The position numbers were made by a program, and so were the translations under genes. DNA of 64,000 bases, taken from Gammaproteobacteria bacterium Milos-ODIII6 (lineage in GTDB: Bacteria; Pseudomonadota; Gammaproteobacteria; Chromatiales; Chromatiaceae). Numbering within the stretch: the first letter of the stretch is position 1; each line of letters begins with the position of its first letter. The notes beneath the pieces are model-generated. The model saw nothing but the letters and a program-made list of their open reading frames with translations, was not told the DNA's origin and ran no database searches. The stretch lies in contig JAPTHR010000002.1 in NCBI GenBank assembly GCA_029228645.1, forward strand, positions 62,001 to 126,000, written 5' to 3'. Shown one piece after another: positions 43,197-51,445 of the stretch.

Positions 43197-46100
43197 TCAG
43201 GGCGTGCACTGGACCTGAATGTTGTCGAAAAACACGAAGTCCCTGCCCCCGTTGTCGGGAGAGCTGCGCAGGCGGATGGCGGTATTCGCCGAGATGAACG
43301 CGCTGATATCCCGGGAATAGGGCTGATAACTGCCGTCCGTGCCGCCACCCTCGATGCGGGGGGCCGGCAGTTCAGTCCAGGGCCCCGCCGTGCCGTTGGA
43401 GGAGGCATACACAGCGACATAGTCACCACTGTTGTCGAGATCCTTGCGCCGATAGTCGAAGCTCAGGATGGCAGTGCCCGCGCCCGTCAGATCGGCCACA
43501 CGCTCCACCCCTTCGCCGCCATTGTCGTTATCCGCAATCTGCAGCTGGTAATCGCTGAGATCGTTTTTGACCCGCACGTCCCCCTTGCTAACACCATCAC
43601 TTTCCCCTAATTCCACCCAGGGGTTTGCGCTCCAATCCAAAGTCCCGTCCGTGCCATCCCAGGACACGGCATTGAACTCGTCGCGGTAGGTGCCATCGCA
43701 ACTCCCGCCCGGCTCCGGCCCGCTACCGCCGCCACCGCCCGCCGCGATTGCCGCGATCTCGCTCTCATCGAGCATATGACCATAAATGCGCGCATCGTCG
43801 ATGACCCCGTCGAAGGTATTGGTGACGCCGCCGGCGAAATTGCCCAATGTCAGCTTGAGGTCCGCATCGGAACGCAGATCGCCCGAGGGGGTGTCCACCT
43901 CGGTCACCGCCAGCGGCACCCCGTTGAGATAGATCAGCGGGTCATTGCCCACCGAGCCCGCATAGTAGACGACCGCGATGTGCTGCCAGGTGTTCAGTGT
44001 GATTTCACCGACGGCTGCCTGCCACCAACCCCGGCCACCGGTAAAGCCCTGCCCGAAGTTGAGTCCGTCATTGTCCGTATTAAGACGGATTGCCCAGCCA
44101 TCGCCGGTCGAAGAGGCCGAGCTGGATTTGTCGAAGATGCGCCCGTAACCGTTACCACCCCAGCCGGCCGGGTTGATCCATGCCATGACCGTGGCGCCAC
44201 CGACAAAGACGTCGTCCAGTTCCGCATCCGATGTCAGATTGACGTAGTCATCCAGACCATCGAAAGACAAGGCACCATTATCCTGACCGGTGGTCCAAAC
44301 CGGCCCATTACCCAGCTCGCCGTCATGCCCCCCTTCCGAGTCCACCGCGATGACACCGGTTGTCTCATCGAGCTTCCAGTGCGCAACCGGGCCGAGTTCG
44401 ATATTGGCCCCACCGGCCCACTCCAGCGAACGGCGCAGAATCGTCAGGCCATCGTTGCTGAGGGTTGCGACATCCAGGCTGTCCCAGGGCATTTGCGCGC
44501 GACGGCCCGCCGTCTCCTCCGCCATCGAGTTCATGGCACCGGCATCCAGCGTCACCAGGCCGCCCAAGGGCGACAGCGCGCCACCGCTCCAGGTGCCGGG
44601 CTGCTCGAGGCCCGCTGCCAGGGTCCCGACCGCGCCGCCCGACGGTTGATCCGCGGTGTACAGGGTAAGCGGGGCCCCACCGAACGGCTGGGTGATGTAA
44701 TGACTGGCCACCGTGTTGAGCGGCGCATTGGTCGAGGACACGTAGCGCGCCGTAGAGAAGCCGAAATCATCGTGCAGGCCGGTGTTGCCGTTGACCACGC
44801 CGATGGCGACCTTGTACAGCTTGGCGCCGACGCTCTCGGGCACCGCGGTCGCGGAGACATACACGACCTCGTTTGCGAGCGACGCGGCATCGAAATCCGC
44901 CACGGGTGCATCGTCATCGATCAGGTTGACCCTGTAACCCCACGACTGGAAAACGCTTTTCTTGGCCTGGTCAGAGCTGTCGAGGGCACTTGGGTCGGCC
45001 ACCACGAACAACAGTTCCTGCGCCGCGCCCTGGGTTTGCGCGCCCCACTCGATCGCCCGCCGCATGAGGGTGCGCCCATCGTCGCTCAATAGGTCGATGT
45101 CGAAGGTGCCTCCGCCCCAGGGTAGCTGCACGCGCCGCCCCGCGGCCGTGCCCCCACCGGACAGTTGATCCCCGGGTTCCAGCACTGCCAACGACGGCTC
45201 CCAGAGAGAGCCCGTGTTAAGGCTCTGCCCCAGTGTCTGCAACGCCGGTGCCACCTGGCCCGACAGCATGTGGACCGATTGATCGACCTGGGAAAACGCC
45301 AGCAGCCCGAGCGCGAACGGCTGGGTGATGTAGTGGCTGTTGTCGACAATGTCGATCTCGCGCAGGGTCTTGAAAATCTTGTCTCCGCTGAACCCGAGCT
45401 CGTCGACCTGTTCGCCCTCTTCATTGACCACGCCGATCGGTGCATTGACCAACTTGGTTCCCAGGTTGGACGAGGTGATGTCCTGCGGAATGTAGGCCAC
45501 GTCGTTGCCCGCAACCGCTGTATCGAAATTTTCCTGGCTGTCGGCATCGCTGATCAGGTTGACCGTAAAGCCCCAGGATTCCATCAGGTCGATACGCAGT
45601 TGCTCCTGGGCTGTGGGAATGATCGTGGTTGCGCCGGTTCCGACTTCGACAACGACATATCCCGCCGAAACGAGCAGGATATTTCCCGCACTGGTGTCGT
45701 CCGCACCCATGGACCAAGCAAGCGCCCGCTGCACCAGCAGGCGACCGTTGGCATTCAGATAATCCCAGTTGAACCGGTAACGGGTGCCGAGCGGCAGGAT
45801 CACGCGCCGTCCCGCCGCCGTTCCGCCTCCCTGCATCGCAGCGCCGGCATCGAGCACAACAAGTGAACCCTCAGCGCCGATTTCGGCGAGCGTCTGCTGG
45901 CCTGCGGTCAGGATGCCGCTGACAATGGCCTGCTCCATGTCGGCGCTATAGATCGGGAGGGTGCCAGCGGCAAACGGCCGGGTGATGAAGTGATCGGTGC
46001 TGACGATATCGATTTTACCGCCGACCTTGAGCGCCGCGCCCGTCGCCAGGCCGAGGTCCGGATTGTAGTCGCCAGCCTGGCTGACCACGCCGATCGGGGC

Positions 46101-47816
46101 ACCCGCCAGCTTGGGACCCAGCAGGTGCGAACTGACGGTCTCCGAGATGAACACCACGTCGTTGTTCGCAACTCCGGCGTCATAGGTCGCCTGGTTGGCG
46201 CTCCCGCTGATGACATTTACCGTGTAGCCCCAGGACTCGAACAAGTCCCTGGCCTTCTGGTCCGCCTCTACCAGGTTGGTCGGGTCGACCACAGCCATCA
46301 GGATGTTGCCGTAGCCCTGCGGTGCCAGGCAGGCCTGATCGCAGCCACAGGTATAGCTCACCTCGAGGACGGGGCGTTGCTCGGGAACCGTGTAATCACT
46401 GCTGCGAAAATAGACCTCGGTGGCCGGGGCGGCCGGCACCAGTGCCAAACCCTGGTTATCGAACTGCCCGGAGGCCCAGCCCTGCACGAGCGCGGAAATA
46501 TCCCATTCGTAGTAACCCACACTACCCGTCGGGACCGTCTGGGTGGCGACGGACGCTGTGTCAAAGTCGCCGCCCGGATCGGTCCAGTTTGCTGCACTGT
46601 TCGCGACGATCCAGGTCGCTCCCGCGCCGGCCCCGCCGCTCTTTTCGCCTTCGTCCCAGGCGCGCTTGATCCGATGCACCCCGACCTCGCCACCGTTGAC
46701 CGAGGGCGAGTGCTGATAAAGGCGCAGCGTCGCTTGTTGTACCCGGGCGCCGCGCGGCAGCCTGCCGAGGTTGAATTTGAGCAGGCTGATGGCCTCCGAA
46801 TCGGTGAAGTAATTGGAAACCCAAATCTCATCACTTGCCCCGTAGTTCCAGGTCGATTTCCATTCATAGACATAGGTATCCAGCCCCTCTGTCGCGTCCG
46901 GGCGCAGGCTCAGATAACCGGGGGGAGTCTGATACAGCGTCACATCTCGCCGCTGGACAGTGACGCCCCCACCGCCCGCTGTTTTTCCGATCGATTTCAA
47001 TTGTGCCGGATTTGCCGGTGGGGTCCCGACGACGATCTCGAGATAAGGCGCAAACGAGGATTCACGACTGTTGATCTTGGCCGAGATATTGACTGACGAC
47101 GGCTTGAACATGACACCGTAGTTGGACTGCCCGTTGACCCAGGCCTGAACCAGGCCGGTCAGGTTGGACGCAACCCAGACACCGGAGGACGGCGGCGGCG
47201 GGATGCTCGCAAGCACCTGGCTATCGAATTGGTCGCTCATACTGTTCCAGGTGGCGTCTGATTCGAGCCAGTCGCCGCTTACCCGGTGAACGTCGAGCGT
47301 ACCGGTCGTATGAGCCGTTTGGATATACGCATGCATCGTAGCCGCCAGGATGCTGGCATCGGGCGGCAGGGACGACAGATCAAAGCGAATCAGGCTGCGT
47401 TCCTCGTCCACACCATCGAAGCTGACATTCAGTTTGACGCTGCCGCCATTATTGGCATCCGGTTCCGCCGAAACGATACCGTCGTCCTGGTCCGCCGGTA
47501 ACGTGTAAGCGGTTGTGGCACCGAGGTCCGTGGTGAGGCTGGTGCTGTACGTTTCGCTCCCAATGGGTACGTTGAGCAAGTCAGTGTAGGGGCCGCAGCC
47601 CTGCTGCGCGGTATGCCTCAGAGCGTGTTGCAGCCCGGCCTGGGCGACATAGTTCGCTTTGGTGCTCTCGAGCTCGCTCACGGACATGTTGATGCCCATG
47701 CCGCTTTCACGGCTGCTCATGAAGGCGATGGTCGCGATCAGGGCGATCGCGATCGCAACCGGCAGCAAAATGTAACCGCGGGCGCGAGAAACTGTTGGTA
47801 AGCCGTTTACGGTCAC
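43197..47816 (-). CDS. Giant PilX/GspK-like pilin-anchored tip protein (DNRLRE x2, three ~200-aa repeats, LamG)
   Basis: A 1539-residue surface protein. The leader and helix RARGYILLPVAIAIALIATI (11-30) resemble minor pilins that lack Glu5, as GspK and PilX-type subunits can. Two DNRLRE-like domains follow (about 107-265 and 300-490). Three homologous repeats come next (503-703, 711-925, 934-1134), each with a VxDP/SWGY..N-type start, ITxPFA, GGGTAAGRR-like and (A/S)(L/I)EW-end blocks. A LamG/concanavalin-type domain (1143-1360), a Gly/Ser linker and a C-terminal beta domain (1373-1539) complete it. In MSHA loci MshQ-type proteins occupy this place. Likely a pilus-tip adhesin; the ligand is unknown. 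GTG start overlaps the previous stop. Confidence 0.85.
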   Translation of the reverse strand: MTVNGLPTVSRARGYILLPVAIAIALIATIAFMSSRESGMGINMSVSELESTKANYVAQAGLQHALRHTAQQGCGPYTDLLNVPIGSETYSTSLTTDLGATTAYTLPADQDDGIVSAEPDANNGGSVKLNVSFDGVDEERSLIRFDLSSLPPDASILAATMHAYIQTAHTTGTLDVHRVSGDWLESDATWNSMSDQFDSQVLASIPPPPSSGVWVASNLTGLVQAWVNGQSNYGVMFKPSSVNISAKINSRESSFAPYLEIVVGTPPANPAQLKSIGKTAGGGGVTVQRRDVTLYQTPPGYLSLRPDATEGLDTYVYEWKSTWNYGASDEIWVSNYFTDSEAISLLKFNLGRLPRGARVQQATLRLYQHSPSVNGGEVGVHRIKRAWDEGEKSGGAGAGATWIVANSAANWTDPGGDFDTASVATQTVPTGSVGYYEWDISALVQGWASGQFDNQGLALVPAAPATEVYFRSSDYTVPEQRPVLEVSYTCGCDQACLAPQGYGNILMAVVDPTNLVEADQKARDLFESWGYTVNVISGSANQATYDAGVANNDVVFISETVSSHLLGPKLAGAPIGVVSQAGDYNPDLGLATGAALKVGGKIDIVSTDHFITRPFAAGTLPIYSADMEQAIVSGILTAGQQTLAEIGAEGSLVVLDAGAAMQGGGTAAGRRVILPLGTRYRFNWDYLNANGRLLVQRALAWSMGADDTSAGNILLVSAGYVVVEVGTGATTIIPTAQEQLRIDLMESWGFTVNLISDADSQENFDTAVAGNDVAYIPQDITSSNLGTKLVNAPIGVVNEEGEQVDELGFSGDKIFKTLREIDIVDNSHYITQPFALGLLAFSQVDQSVHMLSGQVAPALQTLGQSLNTGSLWEPSLAVLEPGDQLSGGGTAAGRRVQLPWGGGTFDIDLLSDDGRTLMRRAIEWGAQTQGAAQELLFVVADPSALDSSDQAKKSVFQSWGYRVNLIDDDAPVADFDAASLANEVVYVSATAVPESVGAKLYKVAIGVVNGNTGLHDDFGFSTARYVSSTNAPLNTVASHYITQPFGGAPLTLYTADQPSGGAVGTLAAGLEQPGTWSGGALSPLGGLVTLDAGAMNSMAEETAGRRAQMPWDSLDVATLSNDGLTILRRSLEWAGGANIELGPVAHWKLDETTGVIAVDSEGGHDGELGNGPVWTTGQDNGALSFDGLDDYVNLTSDAELDDVFVGGATVMAWINPAGWGGNGYGRIFDKSSSASSTGDGWAIRLNTDNDGLNFGQGFTGGRGWWQAAVGEITLNTWQHIAVVYYAGSVGNDPLIYLNGVPLAVTEVDTPSGDLRSDADLKLTLGNFAGGVTNTFDGVIDDARIYGHMLDESEIAAIAAGGGGGSGPEPGGSCDGTYRDEFNAVSWDGTDGTLDWSANPWVELGESDGVSKGDVRVKNDLSDYQLQIADNDNGGEGVERVADLTGAGTAILSFDYRRKDLDNSGDYVAVYASSNGTAGPWTELPAPRIEGGGTDGSYQPYSRDISAFISANTAIRLRSSPDNGGRDFVFFDNIQVQCTP

Positions 47817-48808
47817 AAGGCGCCACCCAGCCTGACCGTGGTGTTCAGACTGACGGATTCGCCATTCGCCGGGTCGGTCAGCTCCAGGGTCAGATCAACC
47901 CGATCGAACGGTCCCGGAGTGGCGACCCGCTCGACCCGGAAACGGGTCACATTCTCGGCAATAGACGACTCAACGAAGTCCCGCCCGTCTATCCCGCCAC
48001 TGGAATTTTCGTCCCAGGGAACCGGCAGACGTTCTATGAGTATGCCGGCGTCGAGAAAATAGACCAGTGGGTCGTACCAGTCCTCGTCGGCGGTACCATC
48101 CTCGTCATCATCATCGACACTGCCTTCATCGATATTTCCATCGCCGTCATCATCCACGCCGCAGATACCCGGACAACCATCCTCGTTCATGTTGGCCGAC
48201 GGATCCTCGTCGATGTTATTGTCGCCGTCGTCGTCGATACCGTTGATCGGATCCTCGCCTTCCAGGTTCAGGCGCTCGTCGTCGTCGATATCGATACTGT
48301 TATCGGCGCCACCGTCACCATCGTCGTCGACGCCGTACACCCCTGAACCGAAATCATTATGGATATCTTCGGGAAGGTCCTCATCGATTTGCCCATCACC
48401 ATCGTTGTCAGCATCCGGCACACCGTTGGCGTCGGTATCGAAATGGGCAGGCAGCGTGAAAGCGAGCACGGCCGTTGCGAGTGTGCTGTCGCCGATAGGG
48501 GGCGATGGCGGGACGGTCTGTTCGCGGATGTGTTCCGGATAGTTGGTGTAGGGATTGTCGTTGAATGGCAGTAAAAGTTGGCGGCTATGCGCGATATTTT
48601 GCGTCATTCTCTGCATGGCGAAGCGCGCCTGCTGCGACAGATCGTTGCGCTTACCGACCACCTCGCTGGTCTTGGTCGCGGTATTGACCACGCCCATCAG
48701 GCCGGCGATCAACAAAGCCGAAATGGTGATGGACACCAACAGCTCGACATAGGTGAATCCGCGAGCGATGCGGATACGGTGGCTGACTGAAGCGGATCGA
48801 TGACGCAT
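47813..48808 (-). CDS. Minor pilin (MshO/PilW-like) with Asp-rich Ca-binding-type repeats
   Basis: A 331-residue prepilin-like protein. Leader MRHRSASVSHRIRIARG is cleaved at G17-F18 to give FTYVELLVSITISALL, with Glu at +5. Residues 124-243 hold six DxDxDG-type loops (for example DNDGDGQID and DDDGDGNID), like thrombospondin-3/dockerin Ca sites, inserted in the globular domain. The region near the C-terminus (RFRVERV, VDLTLELTDP) is PilW/MshO-like. It lies in the minor-pilin run, overlapping the giant protein start by GTGA. Confidence 0.82.
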   Translation of the reverse strand: MRHRSASVSHRIRIARGFTYVELLVSITISALLIAGLMGVVNTATKTSEVVGKRNDLSQQARFAMQRMTQNIAHSRQLLLPFNDNPYTNYPEHIREQTVPPSPPIGDSTLATAVLAFTLPAHFDTDANGVPDADNDGDGQIDEDLPEDIHNDFGSGVYGVDDDGDGGADNSIDIDDDERLNLEGEDPINGIDDDGDNNIDEDPSANMNEDGCPGICGVDDDGDGNIDEGSVDDDDEDGTADEDWYDPLVYFLDAGILIERLPVPWDENSSGGIDGRDFVESSIAENVTRFRVERVATPGPFDRVDLTLELTDPANGESVSLNTTVRLGGAL

Positions 48809-48817
48809 GGGTTTCTT

Positions 48818-49240
48818 CTAGCGTGCGAGCAGCGTCTGCAACGATTGACTGTCGTCGGCCAGTGCCACCCGGACCCACAGCAGATCGTCTTCGCCGCCGG
48901 TCATGACGTCTCCGTCGAGGTCGGCATCGTCCACGTCGTAGCGCCAGATATACACATTGCGCGTGATCTCCGGACTGAACACGTCGGAGTAGCTCGTGGG
49001 CGTGGTCCATGACCCGGCCGTTATGGCTGCAGCATCCAGGTTGTCAAAGGGCTCCGCCAACAGCATTTCCATCTTGCCGCTCAAGGCGTAATGGACCTCT
49101 GCATGCTGTCTGTGCAGGGCAGAACCCTGCATTCCCGGCGAAAGCGCATCCAGTGCGGGGACCAGGGTCAGGGCGATCAGTACCGTGGCGACCATCACCT
49201 CGATGTAAGTGACACCACGTTGATAGCGCAACGATGTCAT
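48818..49240 (-). CDS. Minor pilin (PilV/MshD-like)
   Basis: A 140-residue prepilin-like protein: MTSLRYQRG is cleaved at G9-V10, giving VTYIEVMVATVLIALTLVPA with Glu at +5. The short globular part contains HAEVHYALSGKMEMLLAEPF, a PilV/MshD-like pattern, and an Asp-rich loop (DVDDADLDGDVMTGGEDD). It overlaps the upstream minor-pilin stop by ATGA. Confidence 0.82.
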   Translation of the reverse strand: MTSLRYQRGVTYIEVMVATVLIALTLVPALDALSPGMQGSALHRQHAEVHYALSGKMEMLLAEPFDNLDAAAITAGSWTTPTSYSDVFSPEITRNVYIWRYDVDDADLDGDVMTGGEDDLLWVRVALADDSQSLQTLLAR

Positions 49241-49788
49241 TGCAGCGCCACCCGGCCGGTAAGAGGAGATATCCTGATGGTGCGGGTAGCGTTGCCGTAG
49301 CTGAGTTGCACACTGCCGTCGGTCAAACGGAAGATTTCGTCGGTGGAGCCGAAAAACCAGACCGGCGCGCCCGTCCGGTCGAATAACAGGCTCTTGCGAC
49401 GATTGTTGTCGCTGAAGAGGAAGGCATCCTGGGTATTACTGATGGTCACTCCGGCGGTGAGTGGCTCCTCTTCCACATTGAATTCGTAGACCTGCTTCTC
49501 CAGAGGGTGGTACAGCTTGAACTCGGTAGTGATGGGGGATGTGGTCAGGTCATATTTTTTTACTTCCACCTTGTGGGTGTTCTGACTGATGGTCAGCCCG
49601 TGCATCTCGCCGGTGCGCAGGGATTCGCTGCGCGCCATGCGGATCGCCTGCATCACCTCGCTGGCGGCCAAGTCCAGCTTGGCCGGGTCGGTCGCGGAGA
49701 AGTTCGGCAGCACGACCGCAGCCAGGACGCCCAGGATGGCAATCACAAGGGTCAGTTCCAGCAGGCTCATGCCTGTCTGCGGTTTCAT
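49237..49788 (-). CDS. Minor pilin (GspH/FimT, MshC-like)
   Basis: A 183-residue prepilin-like protein. Leader MKPQTG is cleaved before MSLLELTLVIAILGVLAAVV, with Glu at +5. The GspH-type globular domain begins ASEVMQAIRMARSESLRTGE and ends RIRISPLTGRVALQ. First gene of the minor-pilin operon; GAGGACC is a possible ribosome site upstream, though spaced rather far. The open frame continues upstream to 49926 but gives no leader peptide. Confidence 0.83.
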   Translation of the reverse strand: MKPQTGMSLLELTLVIAILGVLAAVVLPNFSATDPAKLDLAASEVMQAIRMARSESLRTGEMHGLTISQNTHKVEVKKYDLTTSPITTEFKLYHPLEKQVYEFNVEEEPLTAGVTISNTQDAFLFSDNNRRKSLLFDRTGAPVWFFGSTDEIFRLTDGSVQLSYGNATRTIRISPLTGRVALQ

Positions 49789-50381
49789 CAGCTTGAGGTC
49801 CTCACATGGCGCCCACGCCCTGTTCGATCCAGATCGCGGTGCGCGGATGGCTTTGCGGGGCTTTGCAGCGTTAACAGCGACAGGCTCCCGGCAATTTTCG
49901 GCTGAGAGCAATATCGGCAAGGACAAGAATTAATTTACCTGTTGGCTCCACCCGAGCCGCAAACCCAGCTGGCCGCGAACACGCCACCGGCTGAACGCCG
50001 GGTCGGTCGGCCATGCGGCCGACTATCCCCTCCCCGCTTGTGGGAAGCGGCCATTGTGGGCAATCCCAACAGCTTCTTCGTTTGTCCCCTCCCCACTTGT
50101 AGGGAGGGTTAGGGTGGGCAATCGCAACAGCTTCTTCGTTTGTCCCCTCCCCACTCGTGGGGAGGGTTAGGGTGGCGAGGAAACAGCCCAACCAACTGAA
50201 CGCCACCCCCATCCCAACCTTCCCCCTCCAAGAGGGGGAAGGGGCGAAGTGGCCATACCAACCTTCCCCCTCCGAGAGGGGGAAGGGGCGAAGTGGCTAT
50301 CCCCTCCCCACCCGTGGGGATTGTCAGGGTGGGCAATCGCAACAGCTACTTCGTTTATCCCCTCCCTACTTGTGGGGAGGG
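49789..50381. other. Gene-free, repeat-filled region upstream of the minor-pilin operon
   Basis: About 590 bp without a credible gene. The first ~200 bp should hold the minor-pilin promoter (none clear). The rest is the palindrome GTCGGCC-ATGC-GGCCGAC (50006-50023) followed by tandem GC-rich hairpin repeats (see 50025-50396). Transcription in this stretch would meet many stable hairpins. Confidence 0.55.
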
Positions 50382-50396
50382 CTAGGGTGGGGAGAG
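50025..50396. repeat. Tandem cluster of two GC-rich hairpin repeat families
   Basis: Family B units read TCCCCTCCCCACTTGTGGGG then AGGGTTAGGGTGGG and CAATCGCAACAGCTTCTTCG. Copies begin near 50025, 50084 and 50142 (period 58-59 bp) and again near 50299 and 50357. Family C units (AACCTTCCCCCTCCAAGAGG then GGGAAGGGGCGAAGTGGC) begin at 50214 and 50258 (period 44). Every unit forms a short hairpin. There are no unique spacers, so this is not a CRISPR array. Confidence 0.8.
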
Positions 50397-50723
50397 GTGC
50401 CGCAGAATATCCGCCAATACCGCCTCCGTTTCCTGCAGCACCTGGTCGTTCCAGTAGCGCAATACCTGGAAACCCGCTTGACCGATGAAGCGGTCCCTGC
50501 TGCGATCATATGCGGCCCGTTCCGCATGTTGTCCGCCATCGAGTTCCACGACCAGCTGCTGCTGCAGGCAGACAAAATCTACGATGTAGACCCCGATGGG
50601 ATATTGTCGGCGGAACCGGTGGCCATGCAATTGGCCTTTGCGCAGATACCGCCACAAAAGGCGTTCTGCATCGGTAGGGTTGTTGCGCAGCTTCCTGGCG
50701 CGTTGGGTGCGTGGGTGAGGCAT
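50382..50723 (-). CDS. DUF559 domain protein (endonuclease-like fold)
   Basis: A 113-residue protein beginning MPHPRTQRARKLRNNPTDAE and containing LWRYLRKGQLHGHRFRRQYP, IVDFVC and VVELDGGQH, the PD-(D/E)xK-like core of the DUF559/VSR-related family. Family members are single-domain putative nucleases of unknown role. The stop codon (TAG at 50382-50384) lies inside a family B repeat unit, and more units lie just upstream of the start, so the gene is embedded in the repeat cluster. The longer open frame to 51377 crosses the tRNA and was rejected. Confidence 0.8.
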   Translation of the reverse strand: MPHPRTQRARKLRNNPTDAERLLWRYLRKGQLHGHRFRRQYPIGVYIVDFVCLQQQLVVELDGGQHAERAAYDRSRDRFIGQAGFQVLRYWNDQVLQETEAVLADILRHLSPP

Positions 50724-50756
50724 ATTGATCGTCCTTGATCGGTGCTGGTTGGTATT

Positions 50757-50925
50757 TTTCCCCCTCCCAGCCTCCCCCACAAGTGGGGGAGGAGAAGGAC
50801 TTGCAGTCCCATCTCCACCTGTAGTGGGGTCAGCACCTGTAGTGGGGTCAGAGTGGGCAATCGCAACAGCTCCTTCGGTTGTCCCCTCCCCACTTGTGGG
50901 GAGGGTTAGGGTGGGGAGATGACTT
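50757..50925. repeat. GC-rich hairpin repeats on the other side of the DUF559 gene
   Basis: A family B-like inverted unit (CCTCCCCCACAAGTGGGGGA, about 50770-50793), a short tandem (two copies of a GTAGTGGGGTCAGCACCT-type unit at about 50818-50850), and a full direct B unit with the CAATCGCAACAGC tail and CCCCTCCCCACTTGTGGGGA core at 50857-50922. Same family as 50025-50396. Confidence 0.75.
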
Positions 50926-50992
50926 TGCGGGTGCCTCGGCAGACCGATGCCTCTTACCGACCCCGGACCGGAGTGGTAACATTCACGCCCGA

Positions 50993-51011
50993 GCGCCCGT
51001 AGCTCAGCTGG
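50993..51011 (+). repeat. Truncated 5' copy of tRNA-Arg
   Basis: GCGCCCGTAGCTCAGCTGG is identical to the first 19 nt of the intact tRNA-Arg at 51185, 192 bp downstream, then diverges. Acceptor 5' strand and D-arm start are present; no anticodon stem follows. Segments of similarity to the tRNA (GAGTACCGCCC at 51118-51128) reappear after about 105 bp, so the tRNA copy may have been interrupted. Confidence 0.8.
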
Positions 51012-51014
51012 GTG

Positions 51015-51160
51015 AGCCGCGGTCGCCAACGGCGAGCAAAAGCCATTTAACATGGCTTTTGCAGCGGCGAACGCCCGAACCGTTTCGGTTTGGGCCGGGG
51101 AAGCGGCGAAGCCGCGTGAGTACCGCCCGGTTGCCCGCAGGGCAACTCGAGTTCGCGTTG
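51015..51160. other. Array of five consecutive hairpins beside the tRNA fragment
   Basis: In order: TCGCC/GGCGA (51023-51035); GCAAAAGCCAT/ATGGCTTTTGC, an 11-bp perfect stem (51036-51062); GCCCGAACC/GGTTTGGGC, one mismatch (51073-51095); GCGGC/GCCGC (51103-51115); GTTGCCC/GGGCAAC (51130-51146). No coding frame and no T-tracts. The density of stems suggests a structured RNA or a mobile DNA element; unidentified. Confidence 0.6.
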
Positions 51161-51184
51161 CCTCGATTATGACAACAAGTTTCT

Positions 51185-51261
51185 GCGCCCGTAGCTCAGC
51201 TGGATAGAGTACCGCCCTCCGAAGGCGGGGGTCACAGGTTCGAATCCTGTCGGGCGCGCCA
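51185..51261 (+). tRNA. tRNA-Arg (anticodon CCG)
   Basis: A 77-nt gene with a complete cloverleaf. Acceptor GCGCCCG pairs with CGGGCGC; D-arm GCTC; anticodon stem CCGCC/GGCGG with loop CTCCGAA (anticodon CCG, reads codon CGG); T-arm ACAGG-TTCGAAT-CCTGT; discriminator G and encoded CCA. A hairpin follows at 51268. Fragments of the same gene lie on both sides. Confidence 0.97.
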
Positions 51262-51267
51262 TACTCT

Positions 51268-51291
51268 GAACCCTCCCATCGCGGAGGGTTC
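51268..51291 (+). terminator. Terminator after tRNA-Arg
   Basis: GAACCCTCC (51268-51276) and GGAGGGTTC (51283-51291) form a perfect 9-bp stem with loop CATCGC, 7 bp past the tRNA CCA. The T-tract is short (TCTGCTTTC). Confidence 0.7.
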
Positions 51292-51445
51292 TCTGCTTTC
51301 GGTGTACCGCTTTGCCCATCTGTGCAACCCGCTGGCGCGTTACATCCCTGTAGCCACCTTCCAGCTCGGCCATCCACGACCGAGCGTTCAGCCCTGTATT
51401 TGCCATGTTAGATGGCAAATCCCCGCCTCCGGCGACCGGGCTTCA

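Noticed and set aside
50025-50396. Possible CRISPR array
   Set aside because: Units are contiguous GC-rich hairpins with 44- or 58-bp periods and repeated, not unique, intervening sequence; no cas genes are present.
51036-51062. The 11-bp perfect hairpin as an intrinsic terminator
   Set aside because: No T-tract follows on either strand, and it is one of five hairpins in a row, so a different role is likelier.
50724-51377. N-terminal extension of the DUF559 gene to 51377
   Set aside because: It would read through hairpin repeats and antisense to tRNA-Arg; the family N-terminus starts at 50723.
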